A program made the position numbers and the translations under genes. Of a DNA stretch of 64,000 nt, positions 1-8,805 are shown piece after piece (position 1 is the stretch's first letter; each line of letters opens with the position of its first letter). Origin of the DNA: CAMCXE01 sp036520615 (lineage in GTDB: Bacteria > Pseudomonadota > Gammaproteobacteria > Pseudomonadales > Cellvibrionaceae). The DNA lies in assembly GCA_036520615.1 (NCBI GenBank), contig DATDJI010000028.1, forward strand, positions 77,898 through 141,897, written 5' to 3'. A model generated the notes under the pieces. That model searched no databases, was not told the origin of the DNA, and was given only the letters and a program-made list of their open reading frames with translations.

Positions 1-59
1 ACTGCATCCTTGCGAATAGACGGGATGTTGGGTTGCGCTGTGCTCACCGCCAACGAGCT

Positions 60-82
60 AAGCTGGGCATTGTGCCCAGCTT
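60..82. terminator. Strong hairpin downstream of the leftward module
   Basis: A perfect 10-bp inverted repeat (AAGCTGGGCA / TGCCCAGCTT) with a 3-nt loop lies just past the stop codon of the leftward gene ending at 88. No clear U-tract follows on the minus strand, so it may be a 3'-end stabilising hairpin or a weak terminator. Confidence 0.5.
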
Positions 83-87
83 ATGTT

Positions 88-834
88 CTAAGGCTGAGCG
101 TACAGATTAATCTTTTCTTGAATTTGTGGGCTGTAGTTGATTTTGACGTAGCTTAGAAATTCGTCGCGTAACATGTCTCCAAATGCTTGGCACTCTTCAC
201 TAGTAAAGTAGAATGGCCTATCGCCAAAGGTTAGCTCAGTGATATCAAATAGAAAGAGTATGACCGCGCGCTCGGAAATTGGGATAAATGTCTGGATCAG
301 GGAGGACCCATTGCCGTCAATGCGTTCCAGCTTGTTGGTGTACCATGGCAGAAGATCTTGTTTGGATAATAATAAATCCTCCGGCGTGGTAAAAATCCTG
401 TAGCGTTTTAATGCTTCTTCCACGCTAATTTCGGGGTCGAAATCTCGTGACCTGTCTACGGCCGATTTGATGAAATATTCAATCGCTAAGCGGCTCACTT
501 CATCTTTTTTTAGTAGGCAATAAGGTTTTGCACCTAGCCAGGATTCAAACTCATCTAGCTCTAAGTTAATCAGCTTCATATCCATAAAAACAGAAGCGAC
601 ACTCCATTCTCCGGCTTCATCTTTAGCTGTATATTCCCACTCATTCTTAGCGAGTAGCTTGAGTTTGATTGTAGATTGCCAATTTTCGAGAGATTCCTCG
701 CTTGCGAGAGCGCTGCTAATATTGCTTGATTGTTCGGGTAAACAAAACTGTAACTGAGCGTCCTTCAGATCAAAAGTGATAATGTCGCATTGTTCTAGAT
801 TTGGGCCAGTGGCACCATTTGAGTATGTTTTCAT
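88..834 (-). CDS. Hypothetical cytosolic protein, immunity-like paralogue A
   Basis: This 248-residue protein is unrecognised. It has no signal peptide or membrane segment and is acidic overall. It is a clear full-length paralogue of the next gene (993-1742). Both begin MKTY-NG, share DIITFDLKDA near residue 17 and the block LLLSKQDLLPWYTNK in the middle, and end in SP-IQEKI--YAQ. The ATG at 834 is chosen by alignment with the paralogue; an in-frame TTG lies two codons upstream. No good Shine-Dalgarno is visible. Instead the bases before the ATG resemble the 3' end of the 1739-2848 gene, as if the copied unit carried a scrap of it. Position and duplication suggest an immunity protein for the upstream gene product, which is inference. 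A DUF-type protein of other function is equally possible. Confidence 0.8.
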   Translation of the reverse strand: MKTYSNGATGPNLEQCDIITFDLKDAQLQFCLPEQSSNISSALASEESLENWQSTIKLKLLAKNEWEYTAKDEAGEWSVASVFMDMKLINLELDEFESWLGAKPYCLLKKDEVSRLAIEYFIKSAVDRSRDFDPEISVEEALKRYRIFTTPEDLLLSKQDLLPWYTNKLERIDGNGSSLIQTFIPISERAVILFLFDITELTFGDRPFYFTSEECQAFGDMLRDEFLSYVKINYSPQIQEKINLYAQP

Positions 835-992
835 CGCCAAGCCGCCGCTTCAAAAACTGTTGACTTTAAAACAAGCTGTATAATTCTCAGATTTTTTGTC
901 GTTAGTTTTATAATTTAAAAGATGCTTACATCAGGGAATGATTATTAATTGGTTGGCTTGAAAAGGTTGGGTGTTGTTGCTCAGCCTGTGCA

Positions 993-1742
993 CTAAGGCT
1001 GTTGCGCGTACTGTTTTATCTTTTCTTGAATTTCTGGGCTGTACGTGATTTTGACGTAGTTTAGAAACTCGTCGCGCAGGATATCTCCAAATTTCTGGCC
1101 GTCGTCCTTTGAAAAGAAAAAAGGTTTGTCGTTAGACGTTTGCGGCGTCAGGTCAAATTGAAGAAATATAGCTGCTCGTTCTGAAATGGGGATAAATGTG
1201 TGGCTCAGCCAGCGAGAGCTACAATCAAGTAGGTTTCTCTTGTTTGTGTACCATGGTAGAAGGTCTTGCTTAGATAATAATAAATCTTCTGGTTTGGTAA
1301 AAATTCTGTATTCTTTTAGTGCCTCTGTTTCGCTTATATCGGGGTTGAGCACTCGACTCATATCGACTGCTGATCTGATGAAATATTCTATCGCTAAGCG
1401 ACTTAAGTCATCTTTTTTAAGTAGACAATAAGGTTTGACGCCAAGCCAGGACTCTAGATCATCCCGATCTAGGTTGATGAGTTTCATATCCATCAATACT
1501 GACCCGACATTCCATTCCCCATTTTCGTCTCTTTTATTATAATCCCACCAATTTTGGACAAGAATTTTAAAATCAATCATGGATTGCCAATTATCTATAG
1601 ATTCCTGAGTTGCTAGACGGCAATCAAAATCTTCTGAGCTTGCAGGTAGGCAAAATTGTAGTGCTGCGTCTTTTAAATCAAAAGTAATTATGTCGCACTG
1701 CTCTAGATCAGGGCCTATAACTCCATTTTGATACGTTTTCAT
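993..1742 (-). CDS. Hypothetical cytosolic protein, immunity-like paralogue B
   Basis: This 249-residue protein is paralogous to 88-834 along its whole length, with no signal peptide or transmembrane segment. Its ATG at 1742 overlaps the TGA of the upstream gene in the arrangement ATGA, so the two are translationally coupled. A longer reading from 1769 exists, but the coupling and the paralogue alignment favour 1742. Tight coupling of a small cytosolic protein behind a larger unknown protein, followed by a second diverged copy, is typical of effector-immunity loci of interbacterial antagonism systems. That is a contextual inference, because neither protein belongs to a family I can name. Confidence 0.82.
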   Translation of the reverse strand: MKTYQNGVIGPDLEQCDIITFDLKDAALQFCLPASSEDFDCRLATQESIDNWQSMIDFKILVQNWWDYNKRDENGEWNVGSVLMDMKLINLDRDDLESWLGVKPYCLLKKDDLSRLAIEYFIRSAVDMSRVLNPDISETEALKEYRIFTKPEDLLLSKQDLLPWYTNKRNLLDCSSRWLSHTFIPISERAAIFLQFDLTPQTSNDKPFFFSKDDGQKFGDILRDEFLNYVKITYSPEIQEKIKQYAQQP

Positions 1743-2848
1743 CGCCGGGCCGCCATTTTGTTTACGCATTCAATAAAGGTATTTGTGTTAAAAGGGATAT
1801 TTTTATCTGTTGTGTAAGTGAAATTATTCCTTTTATCTAGGTATTTTTTTCCTTCGTCTAACTTGTTTGTTGGCACATTTGTATCTTGGTAAAGCTGCAC
1901 TAATACAAAAGCATAGTTGTCCCCTGAGCCAGAATTTAAAACTTTGTTGCACAATGATAGTCGGCTATACGCCAAAGCAACTTTGGATGCGTTAAATTCA
2001 GGTGGATTCGTATCTCCAGGATATATCTTAACTATATCGGTATTAGAATATTTGCCTTTTTTAGAGTCGATAGATTGAATTAGGCCGGCTATATTTGTTA
2101 CCGGGTTTTCAAGAACAAACGAGAATTTACTTAAATTATTAATTTGGGGTAAGGCAGAATGCAAAACGTGTGCACCGTAGCCTTCGGCGAAAACCGTAAT
2201 GTCTTCGCCCGAGTAGGTGTTAAGTATCTTCGCTAAGTCTGTGGAGACTTTTGTGGATACAACATGAGACCAGGCCCCCATTTCTTTTACATCGTCGCCA
2301 TTGGTATAGAAAAGATTAAACTCGCGGACACCAAGTCTTGCGGCTGCTCTTTGCCCTGCTCGGTCAATGTTTGCTGCCAATCCGGTGATAAATAGCATTC
2401 TGTTAACTTTGTCCGTATGGTCCCTTTTGATCGGTAATTCCTTGATTTTTACAATATCCAAGTTGTAACGCTCTTGCCTAGCTAAATAAAGACCAGATTT
2501 TTCCTGGTCGGACTTGAAACTCTGCCTAAAATTCGTGATGTACACAGTGGGTGTTCGATCCCCTTGTTCCTGGGTAACTGTGTAGCACAATGTCAGGCAC
2601 CCCACGTTCTTGGTTTTTACTGCAGCATTGCCGGTGGCTTGGGCTTGGGTATCCAAGGCTAGAGCGGTCAGTTGTTCAATGCCTCTAATTACAGTTTGTC
2701 CCTCTTCGGACACGGGGTTTACAGCGGTGATAAACGCAACTGCTAGGTCTTTGTGGATTTTGACGGGTTTGCCCGCGCAGCCGTTGGCGGTTCTTGGGGA
2801 AAAATACACGTAATCATTGGGACTGAGATGGGATAGCGAGGCACTCAT
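1739..2848 (-). CDS. Hypothetical protein with alpha/beta-hydrolase-like centre, possible effector
   Basis: The protein has 369 residues. The ATG at 2848 is chosen because AAGGA sits about 8 nt upstream; an upstream in-frame start at 2953 would add 35 unlikely residues. There is no signal peptide. Residues about 150-260 read like an alpha/beta-hydrolase core: a hydrophobic strand MLFITGL (151-157), then DITVFAEGYGAHVL (216-229) where a nucleophile elbow would sit, then a strand SFVLENPV. The elbow reads A-E-G-Y-G, so the usual serine position is glycine; if the fold is right the site is unconventional or dead. The gene is coupled by ATGA overlap to the cytosolic protein at 993-1742. I cannot assign a family. 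Alternatives are a structural or adaptor protein, or a toxin of unrelated fold. Confidence 0.75.
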   Translation of the reverse strand: MSASLSHLSPNDYVYFSPRTANGCAGKPVKIHKDLAVAFITAVNPVSEEGQTVIRGIEQLTALALDTQAQATGNAAVKTKNVGCLTLCYTVTQEQGDRTPTVYITNFRQSFKSDQEKSGLYLARQERYNLDIVKIKELPIKRDHTDKVNRMLFITGLAANIDRAGQRAAARLGVREFNLFYTNGDDVKEMGAWSHVVSTKVSTDLAKILNTYSGEDITVFAEGYGAHVLHSALPQINNLSKFSFVLENPVTNIAGLIQSIDSKKGKYSNTDIVKIYPGDTNPPEFNASKVALAYSRLSLCNKVLNSGSGDNYAFVLVQLYQDTNVPTNKLDEGKKYLDKRNNFTYTTDKNIPFNTNTFIECVNKMAARR

Positions 2849-3637
2849 AGTGGGTTCCTTTTTACAGCATTTAATGGGAATAGATTGGTGGTTGGCAATG
2901 GCGGTTGTTGGGCCGCCTGACTCCGAATCACAACTAAATAGTATCCGCCGCACCTAGGTTAGGCAAGAATCTATGGTCCCGCCTGTGAAGTCACTGATAT
3001 AACCGCCGGGTCGGCTAAATTGCATTTAACGCCGCACGGGCCGAATATGTGCCTGCCCAATATTGAAGGCAAATTATTGCCAAATAAATTGCCCATTTTT
3101 TTGTAGTGTTGAACAGTAATGTCCAACACCCCCAGCACGCTGAGATAATTTAAAATAGCTCTTTTATGATATTAATTGCTTGTCCTGATTTGGATGTGAT
3201 GAGGGTTACTGCTAGCCGCTTTTGGAGTGGAAATTTCGTCGGCTGAAACCGCCATGATCAAACACCTTTTTTGATCGAGGTTCAGCATATAAGTCGGCTA
3301 GTTTTGTATTCAATTCCGTGCCTGAATGCGTAAGTTGGCGGTGAGGTTGCGAACCTCAACGCCCCATTTATCTACAGGGAAAATTTCACGTCGTAGAGAA
3401 ATATTTAATTACGGCTTGCTTGTGGTAGTATCGGAGAGATGGAATCTGCACAGGAAATAATGTCTTTGTTACAGATCTTTTTTTGGTTTTTCGTGCGAAG
3501 GTAAACCACGGCTGTGAACGCTCGTTCGGTAAATGGCTTGATGTTGCGTAGTAACATTCGACGATCAATAGGGGTGTGGAATTAGGAAATTCAGATGGGT
3601 ACTCATTGTTCAAGCGATTCAATAGGAGAGATAAATT
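2849..3637. other. Divergent intergenic region between the two effector-like modules
   Basis: About 790 bp separate the leftward module from the rightward one. A near-perfect palindrome occupies 3337-3363 (GGCG-GT-GAGGTT-GCG-AACCTC-AA-CGCC) and could form a hairpin or operator. A shorter inverted repeat GATCAAA/TTTGATC lies at about 3256-3277. Both divergent promoters must lie here, but no convincing -35/-10 pair stands out. Short ORFs in this stretch show no coding signals. Confidence 0.4.
3476..3553 (+). pseudogene. Possible diverged C-terminal relic of the 4356-4673 gene (weak)
   Basis: One frame reads R-A-K-V-N-H-G-C-E followed by S-F-G-K-W and stops at TAG 3551-3553. The intact gene at 4356-4673 reads I-A-K-V-N-N-C-N near its end, and the relic at 15.4 kb reads C-A-K-V-N-S-R-D. 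The shared AKVN and the similar distance to the stop suggest a third, strongly diverged copy of the C-terminus. The match is short and could be chance. Confidence 0.2.
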
Positions 3638-4366
3638 ATGTGTGCTAGTAAATGTACTGGAAGAGAAAAATCGGCCATAGCCGGACTGGCAAAAATCGCT
3701 AGCTACAAAGGTGATTTTCCTTCGCCGTTACAAGTTATGTGGTATGCGCCGGAAACCCGCGAAATCTTTAAACTTAAGATTAGTGATACGGAAATCCGCC
3801 GCTGGATAAAAAGCGCAGCGGACTACCATGGAATACCGCATGTTTTGTTAGCAATAATTTTGCAGCAAGAAAACGGCCCTAATGGAACTACCGTTCAAAA
3901 GGTTGGCCAATTTGCTGAACGCAGTATCACTACATTCGGCGCAATTGTTGATAAACATCTATGGGGTATTTTTCCTGATGCAATTGCCAAGGGGTCGTCC
4001 GGCTTTGCCAATATGTCTCGCGCCGCGTTAGTGGATGCGGCGGAATATACGGAGCGTGAATATGGCAAGAATCCCTTATCGAATGAGGCCCGTTACAGAG
4101 CGTTTGGGTGGGATCAAGATACTCGAGTTTCGGGTGACGATTTTAGGGCCGATTTATATTATTGTGCGGCACATCTACGGCAATTAATTGATCGAATCAC
4201 CGGTTCGCCATGTCATAACGGCCCCATCACCATGTCTCAATTGCGGGCTGTGATTAAAGCCTACAACGGCAGCGGCGCCATGGCAGAAAAATATGCCGAT
4301 GACGCGATGAAACTCTTACAAGGGGCAATTAATGGTAGTGTTAAATTATATTTTTATGAAGAATAA
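3638..4366 (+). CDS. Lysozyme/lytic-transglycosylase-like protein, possible peptidoglycan-targeting effector
   Basis: The protein has 242 residues. The ATG at 3638 is preceded by AGGAGA about 10 nt upstream. There is no N-terminal signal peptide. Residues 66-82 (IPHVLLAIILQQENGPN) resemble the helix of lytic transglycosylases that carries the catalytic glutamate, here E78. Residues about 207-225 contain AYNGSG followed by AEKYADDAMKLL, resembling the C-terminal A-Y-N-G-G-P / Y-V-x-K-V part of the same fold. The last 11 bp overlap the start of a small exported protein. A muramidase-like enzyme without its own signal peptide, paired with a periplasmic partner, is the pattern of type VI secretion effector-immunity pairs. 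No VgrG, PAAR or Hcp is visible here, so delivery is inference. A phage-type lysozyme is an alternative. Confidence 0.75.
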   Translation: MCASKCTGREKSAIAGLAKIASYKGDFPSPLQVMWYAPETREIFKLKISDTEIRRWIKSAADYHGIPHVLLAIILQQENGPNGTTVQKVGQFAERSITTFGAIVDKHLWGIFPDAIAKGSSGFANMSRAALVDAAEYTEREYGKNPLSNEARYRAFGWDQDTRVSGDDFRADLYYCAAHLRQLIDRITGSPCHNGPITMSQLRAVIKAYNGSGAMAEKYADDAMKLLQGAINGSVKLYFYEE

Positions 4367-4673
4367 AATAGTTTTTTCATTTATATCAATAGCTGTTGCG
4401 CTGCTCGCCTATCTGACATTTATGACCCCAGCAGGCGCTAATAGCTGGTATCTGTTGGTGGGAAATGGTTTTGTAATTCCGAATGAGTCCTCGATATTGA
4501 CCTTTGAAGTAACCAAAATGAACGAGGGCTCGGGTGAATGGTGGTTATACGGTCAGGACGAGCAGTTTTATTATCATTTTCTCGGCGAGAATGGGCGCCC
4601 GTATATCAAGATCGCGAAGGTAAATAACTGTAACGGTTTTAATCCGCACGATAGTGGAACCTGGTGTAGCTGA
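4356..4673 (+). CDS. Small exported protein, candidate immunity partner
   Basis: The protein has 105 residues. The ATG at 4356 gives a textbook signal peptide: MKNK, a hydrophobic core to about residue 24, then AGA before NS. The mature part is about 75 residues with two cysteines near the C-terminus that could form a disulfide. Its first 11 bp overlap the end of the transglycosylase-like gene, implying coupled translation. Export of a small partner to the compartment where a peptidoglycan hydrolase acts fits an immunity protein. No family is recognised. A diverged relic of its 3' end lies about 10.7 kb away at 15378-15476. Confidence 0.72.
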   Translation: MKNKIVFSFISIAVALLAYLTFMTPAGANSWYLLVGNGFVIPNESSILTFEVTKMNEGSGEWWLYGQDEQFYYHFLGENGRPYIKIAKVNNCNGFNPHDSGTWCS

Positions 4674-5502
4674 TACTCGGTTTAAATACCGGTTGAAATC
4701 AAAGGATCGGAGACCTTAAGCTGAAATTGAGTTTTTCAACTTCTCTGAGTATTAATCAAAGCAAAGAAATATTTAGCATGAACACGTCATATAGGTGATG
4801 ATTTTTTGATTGGATCTGTATCAATCCAATGCATACATTTTTAATGCTGCCAATTAAGGGAAAGATAAATAAATGGAGCGAGTAATTGGGCTATTCGCTC
4901 CGGGTGCACATAGACTACCTTTTAACGAACGTCATGCACCGCTCAAAAAATCCGTTACTCTCAATGCCGACTGAAGCAATATCTGACGTGAATCCTTAGC
5001 TTTCCGGCAGGACTTACTCAACAAAATTCTGATAATTAAATTCAGTCGCGGTACAACTATACCTCCAAAAAGTTGCATGTAATTGTTTATATAACGTGAC
5101 GAAGCTCCCAACATGCAGCTGTTCTGGTTGGTTTGTCGACCCTAACGCTATTGTAAACCGCACTTTCAATTAGGCTGGCGGTTGTAAGGTCCGGGTTGCG
5201 GGGCTGTTTTGTATTAAGACAATGTTTTGTATTGAGCCAACGCCTTTCCTTTGTATTTTATATATGGAAACAGTGCGTTTTATTTGGGCACTTGGGAAAG
5301 GTATCCAGGATGAATAGAGTTGTAGAGCAACCCTTATGCTCTGGAAAGCCAAATCAGAACAAAAACAAGTCAGAGAAAAAATCAGAGGCAAAACAAACCC
5401 TCTCTGAAAAATTACTTTGCTCTCAGCCCGCACTATATCGCCAGAAAATATAAAGTGATTTTTAACATTAAAAATTTAACATTTGAGAAAAAGGCTTTCC
5501 AT
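4674..5502. other. Intergenic region with small repeats
   Basis: About 830 bp without a convincing gene. A 7-bp inverted repeat GGAGCGA/TCGCTCC at 4875-4901 could form a hairpin after the upstream gene, but no T-run follows. Two direct copies of TGTTTTGTATT followed by A/G-AG start at 5205 and 5223, an 18-bp period. They lie about 280 bp before the lipoprotein gene and could be promoter-associated sites. Confidence 0.35.
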
Positions 5503-8500
5503 ATGGATTTTATTACCTTGTTTACACCTGCACGTTTACAGCAGGGGTTTTATTCATTTGGCACTTTAAACGCAAAGTTAGTGCGATTAGTTCAAAAACC
5601 TCTCGCTGTGCTTTTCACACTGCAACTGCTCACAGCCTGCAGTGGTGATGCGCCCTCAGAATCTAACAAAGTCATACCCCCCACACCCACCGCGATAGCC
5701 CCTAGCGGGTCTATTATCGCTACTAATCCTACCTACAGCTGGAGCGCCTCCGCTGGCGCCACCTCGTATTTATTTTGGATTGGCACTGGCTCTTCCGCGT
5801 ATTTTTCAGTGAATTTTTCCGCGGTGGAATTGGGCTGCGCCAGTGGCACGGGCACTTGTTCGGTTACGCCCGCAACGCCCTTAAATGTTGGCACAACTTA
5901 TAATTGGAATGTTAAAGCTAATAATAGCGTGGGTTTTAGTGCGGCCAGTAATTCGTTAATTACCACTGTTAATCTAACGCCACCCAATATTGTTGCGCCT
6001 ACGACTATTTCGCCTAGCGGTTCAATTAGCGCGGTAAATCCCGCCTTTACCTGGAATGCCTCCGTTGGCTCCACCGGCTATTTATTGTCGATCACCACTG
6101 GATCGTCAGGCTATTTTGCGGCTAATTATTCTGCCAGTGAATTGGGTTGTGCTAGCGGTAGCGGAATTTGCTCGGTAAATCCCGCCATGCCTTTGGTTGC
6201 GGGAGTTAATTACAGCTGGACTGTAAAAGCGCTAAATGCCGCTGGCAGCAGCGCGGCCAGCGCTTCAAAATCCGTAATTGTCAATGCCGTGCCCTCGGAT
6301 ATAAAGCCCGCGCCTTTGGCTTTTAACGAACAGCCTTTTGGTGAATTACAACTGGTAGACACGATTGATACTGCCACCCAAGCGCCATGGGAAGAAGATG
6401 TGGCGGGGCCAAGCAAGGTGCAAACATTGTTAGGCCAAAAAGCGCGCACCCTGGCGCCGGGCCTGGAGCCGCTTACGGGTGGCGCGCGGTTTATGACCTA
6501 TCGCATTGGCGCGGGCAAGGGTTTGATTCCCCATCAGGCCTATGTATTGGATATTGAATATCCGGATGATGTACCGCGCTCTATGTTTATTGCCAACCGC
6601 GGCGCGGATTTTATTCGCGGTTTTGCTACCGGCATGGCCCTTGGCGATGCACGTAATGCTTATTCGGTGGGCACGGTTGAATCGTTAAATTATCCGCAAA
6701 CCCAAACCTGGAAGCATTACCAAAGTTTATTTTTTCTGCACGAACGTTTTACTCTTAAACCGCAACGTTATGCGGTGTGTTCTACGCGGCCTTTATTGCC
6801 CGCCGATGGTTTTGATATTTCGGTTTTTCAAACGCGTAAAACTAACGATCCTTTTTCACAGGGCACCGCTATCGGCAAAATTCGCTTATATAAAGTGGTG
6901 AATACCGCCAGTCTAGCCGCACCGATTAATTATCCTTTCACTTTGCCTAAACGCCATATTTTTTGGCGTGAGGAAATGGCTGACGAAGCCGTAGGCGATA
7001 AAGATGTTAATAAACGGGCCGTGGCTAATATTACCGATTGGTATGGCTTTAAAATGGATTTAGGCACCGCCCTTGGGTTTAACACAGTCGGCAAAGATTT
7101 AATGGAATTTGGTTTTAACCAGGGTTTTGATAGCGGCAACGCTAATTGGATTAGCAATGCACAACCACCGGTTGTGAATGAATGGGCCAATATTGTAGCG
7201 GCCGCAAGTGGGCGCAATTTGTATTTAATGCCGTATTTGGAATACGGTGGTTCGCAAGGCAATAATTGTTTGCCTGGGCAAACGCCCGCTTGGCCCTGCG
7301 ATAAAACGCCGGGTAATTATTTCAGCCTGGGTTATCAGCATAGGCCCGTAAAATTATTTGACGGCATATTTATGCCTGGTGGCGATAAAAATGATGTGCC
7401 GGGTTTTCTGCATAATTATACCGGCACCTATTGGACGGAAAATTTAGCGGCGGATGTGACCGACCCAGATATTCGCACGGATTTACATTTTTTAATTGAT
7501 CGCATAGCCGGCCAATATAAAGATACCGCTAAATTTGCCGGTATTTGGTTACGCACTCGGCAAACCAAACTGCCCATGAGTTTTTCCGCCGCCACTATTG
7601 CCCGTTACAACGCGGCTAATCCCACCGCGCCGCGTACTTTATTGCAGTTGCAAAGTAATGAGGCGTCGCGCCAAGCCTATTACGATTGGTGGTATAAGCA
7701 GCGTGCGTCACTGCTAGAAGATGTTCGCGATTACACACGCTCAACTCTGGGCGATAAAACACCGCAAGTTTTATTTACCGCTTATGCAACGGAGCCTGTG
7801 CCGGGTGCCACGGGTTCCGCTACATCGCAGGCGGATTGGGTGAGTCTGGTGACTGATAACCCGGATGCGTGGCAAGCTTATGTGGATACGTTATTTGTCG
7901 GTTTTAGCGCAGGGCAGGACGACTCTAATGATCCTTATCGCTGGTATCGCTGGGCCTGGGGACGCAAAACACCCGCCGAGGCCCTAGCGGAGCGCATTCA
8001 AAAAAATGGCCTGGATAAAACCGTGCCTTTACCCACATTTCCATCGGCTGACCCTGCCATTAATTCCTGTGTGACTAAGATTTCGGCATTTGTAGCTAAT
8101 GGCGGCAACACGCCTTGGGAATGTTGGCAGGAAGAAGCCACTCATGCCACGCCTCCAGCTGACCCTAAAAATTATCAGGGCAAGGAAGGTGTTGCTATGA
8201 CCTATGAATTTGGTAATGCGTTATATTCCGTGGCGGACGTGTCCTTATTAAATGAATACAGCGGCAGTGCTGGCCAATCACTTATTCACCACTATCCCTT
8301 AAATGAAGATGAAGGCAGCTCATTTAATGATGGCAGTTGTGCAAACATTTATGCCATGGATGACCAGCAACCGTTCGACGGCAAGGTGGGTTACATTTCT
8401 GTCGCCACCGAACGTGCTGGGCCTTTTTCAACCTTGGCGGAAGCGCGCGCTTTGGCAAATGGCAATCCAATTAATTTGGGTTATTTGGAATCCAGCAGTA

Positions 8501-8805
8501 TGAGTCGCGGATTTCCGGCGTATGTAAAACGCTTTAATCAAGCCCTTTTATCACTACCCGCGTTACCCGCAATAAAAATGACCGGCCAAACTAGCGACGA
8601 TGAAGTGGTTTTGAAAAAAATCGCGAGTTCCGCCGGTACTTATTACGCGGTTATCAATACAGCGATGACGACTAAAACCAGCACGGTGGTGGATTTTGGC
8701 GGGGCTACTCAGATAAAAGATTTATTAAGTAATGCCGACTATACCGCGCAAAAATTAAGTTTTGATTTGTACCCGGGCGAAGTGAGAACTTTCCGTACGC
8801 CTTAA
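5503..8805 (+). CDS. Large lipoprotein with two FN3-like repeats and a possible carbohydrate-active domain
   Basis: The protein has 1100 residues. The ATG at 5503 follows AAAAAGG at about 8 nt; a GTG at 5455 would add 16 residues. A long n-region precedes a hydrophobic stretch ending LLTAC (Cys46), a lipobox, so an outer-membrane lipoprotein is likely. Residues about 60-255 hold two repeats of about 95 residues, each with SPSGSI/APSGSI, an aromatic strand, A-S-E-L-G-C or A-V-E-L-G-C, and a Y-x-W-x-V-K-A strand, read as FN3-like folds. The remaining 840 residues are rich in Trp, Tyr and Asp, with segments such as LMPYLEYGG and WYRWAWGRKTP that recall TIM-barrel glycoside hydrolases. I cannot name a GH family or catalytic pair. 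The gene is monocistronic as far as can be seen. Confidence 0.8.
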   Translation: MDFITLFTPARLQQGFYSFGTLNAKLVRLVQKPLAVLFTLQLLTACSGDAPSESNKVIPPTPTAIAPSGSIIATNPTYSWSASAGATSYLFWIGTGSSAYFSVNFSAVELGCASGTGTCSVTPATPLNVGTTYNWNVKANNSVGFSAASNSLITTVNLTPPNIVAPTTISPSGSISAVNPAFTWNASVGSTGYLLSITTGSSGYFAANYSASELGCASGSGICSVNPAMPLVAGVNYSWTVKALNAAGSSAASASKSVIVNAVPSDIKPAPLAFNEQPFGELQLVDTIDTATQAPWEEDVAGPSKVQTLLGQKARTLAPGLEPLTGGARFMTYRIGAGKGLIPHQAYVLDIEYPDDVPRSMFIANRGADFIRGFATGMALGDARNAYSVGTVESLNYPQTQTWKHYQSLFFLHERFTLKPQRYAVCSTRPLLPADGFDISVFQTRKTNDPFSQGTAIGKIRLYKVVNTASLAAPINYPFTLPKRHIFWREEMADEAVGDKDVNKRAVANITDWYGFKMDLGTALGFNTVGKDLMEFGFNQGFDSGNANWISNAQPPVVNEWANIVAAASGRNLYLMPYLEYGGSQGNNCLPGQTPAWPCDKTPGNYFSLGYQHRPVKLFDGIFMPGGDKNDVPGFLHNYTGTYWTENLAADVTDPDIRTDLHFLIDRIAGQYKDTAKFAGIWLRTRQTKLPMSFSAATIARYNAANPTAPRTLLQLQSNEASRQAYYDWWYKQRASLLEDVRDYTRSTLGDKTPQVLFTAYATEPVPGATGSATSQADWVSLVTDNPDAWQAYVDTLFVGFSAGQDDSNDPYRWYRWAWGRKTPAEALAERIQKNGLDKTVPLPTFPSADPAINSCVTKISAFVANGGNTPWECWQEEATHATPPADPKNYQGKEGVAMTYEFGNALYSVADVSLLNEYSGSAGQSLIHHYPLNEDEGSSFNDGSCANIYAMDDQQPFDGKVGYISVATERAGPFSTLAEARALANGNPINLGYLESSSMSRGFPAYVKRFNQALLSLPALPAIKMTGQTSDDEVVLKKIASSAGTYYAVINTAMTTKTSTVVDFGGATQIKDLLSNADYTAQKLSFDLYPGEVRTFRTP

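Noticed and set aside
3386..3622. 78-codon leftward ORF upstream of the transglycosylase-like gene
   Set aside because: No coding features, and the region is better read as intergenic with a possible relic on the other strand.
5196..5453. 85-codon ORF before the large lipoprotein gene
   Set aside because: It has Cys- and basic-rich sequence with no family resemblance, no ribosome site, and overlaps small direct repeats; most likely non-coding.
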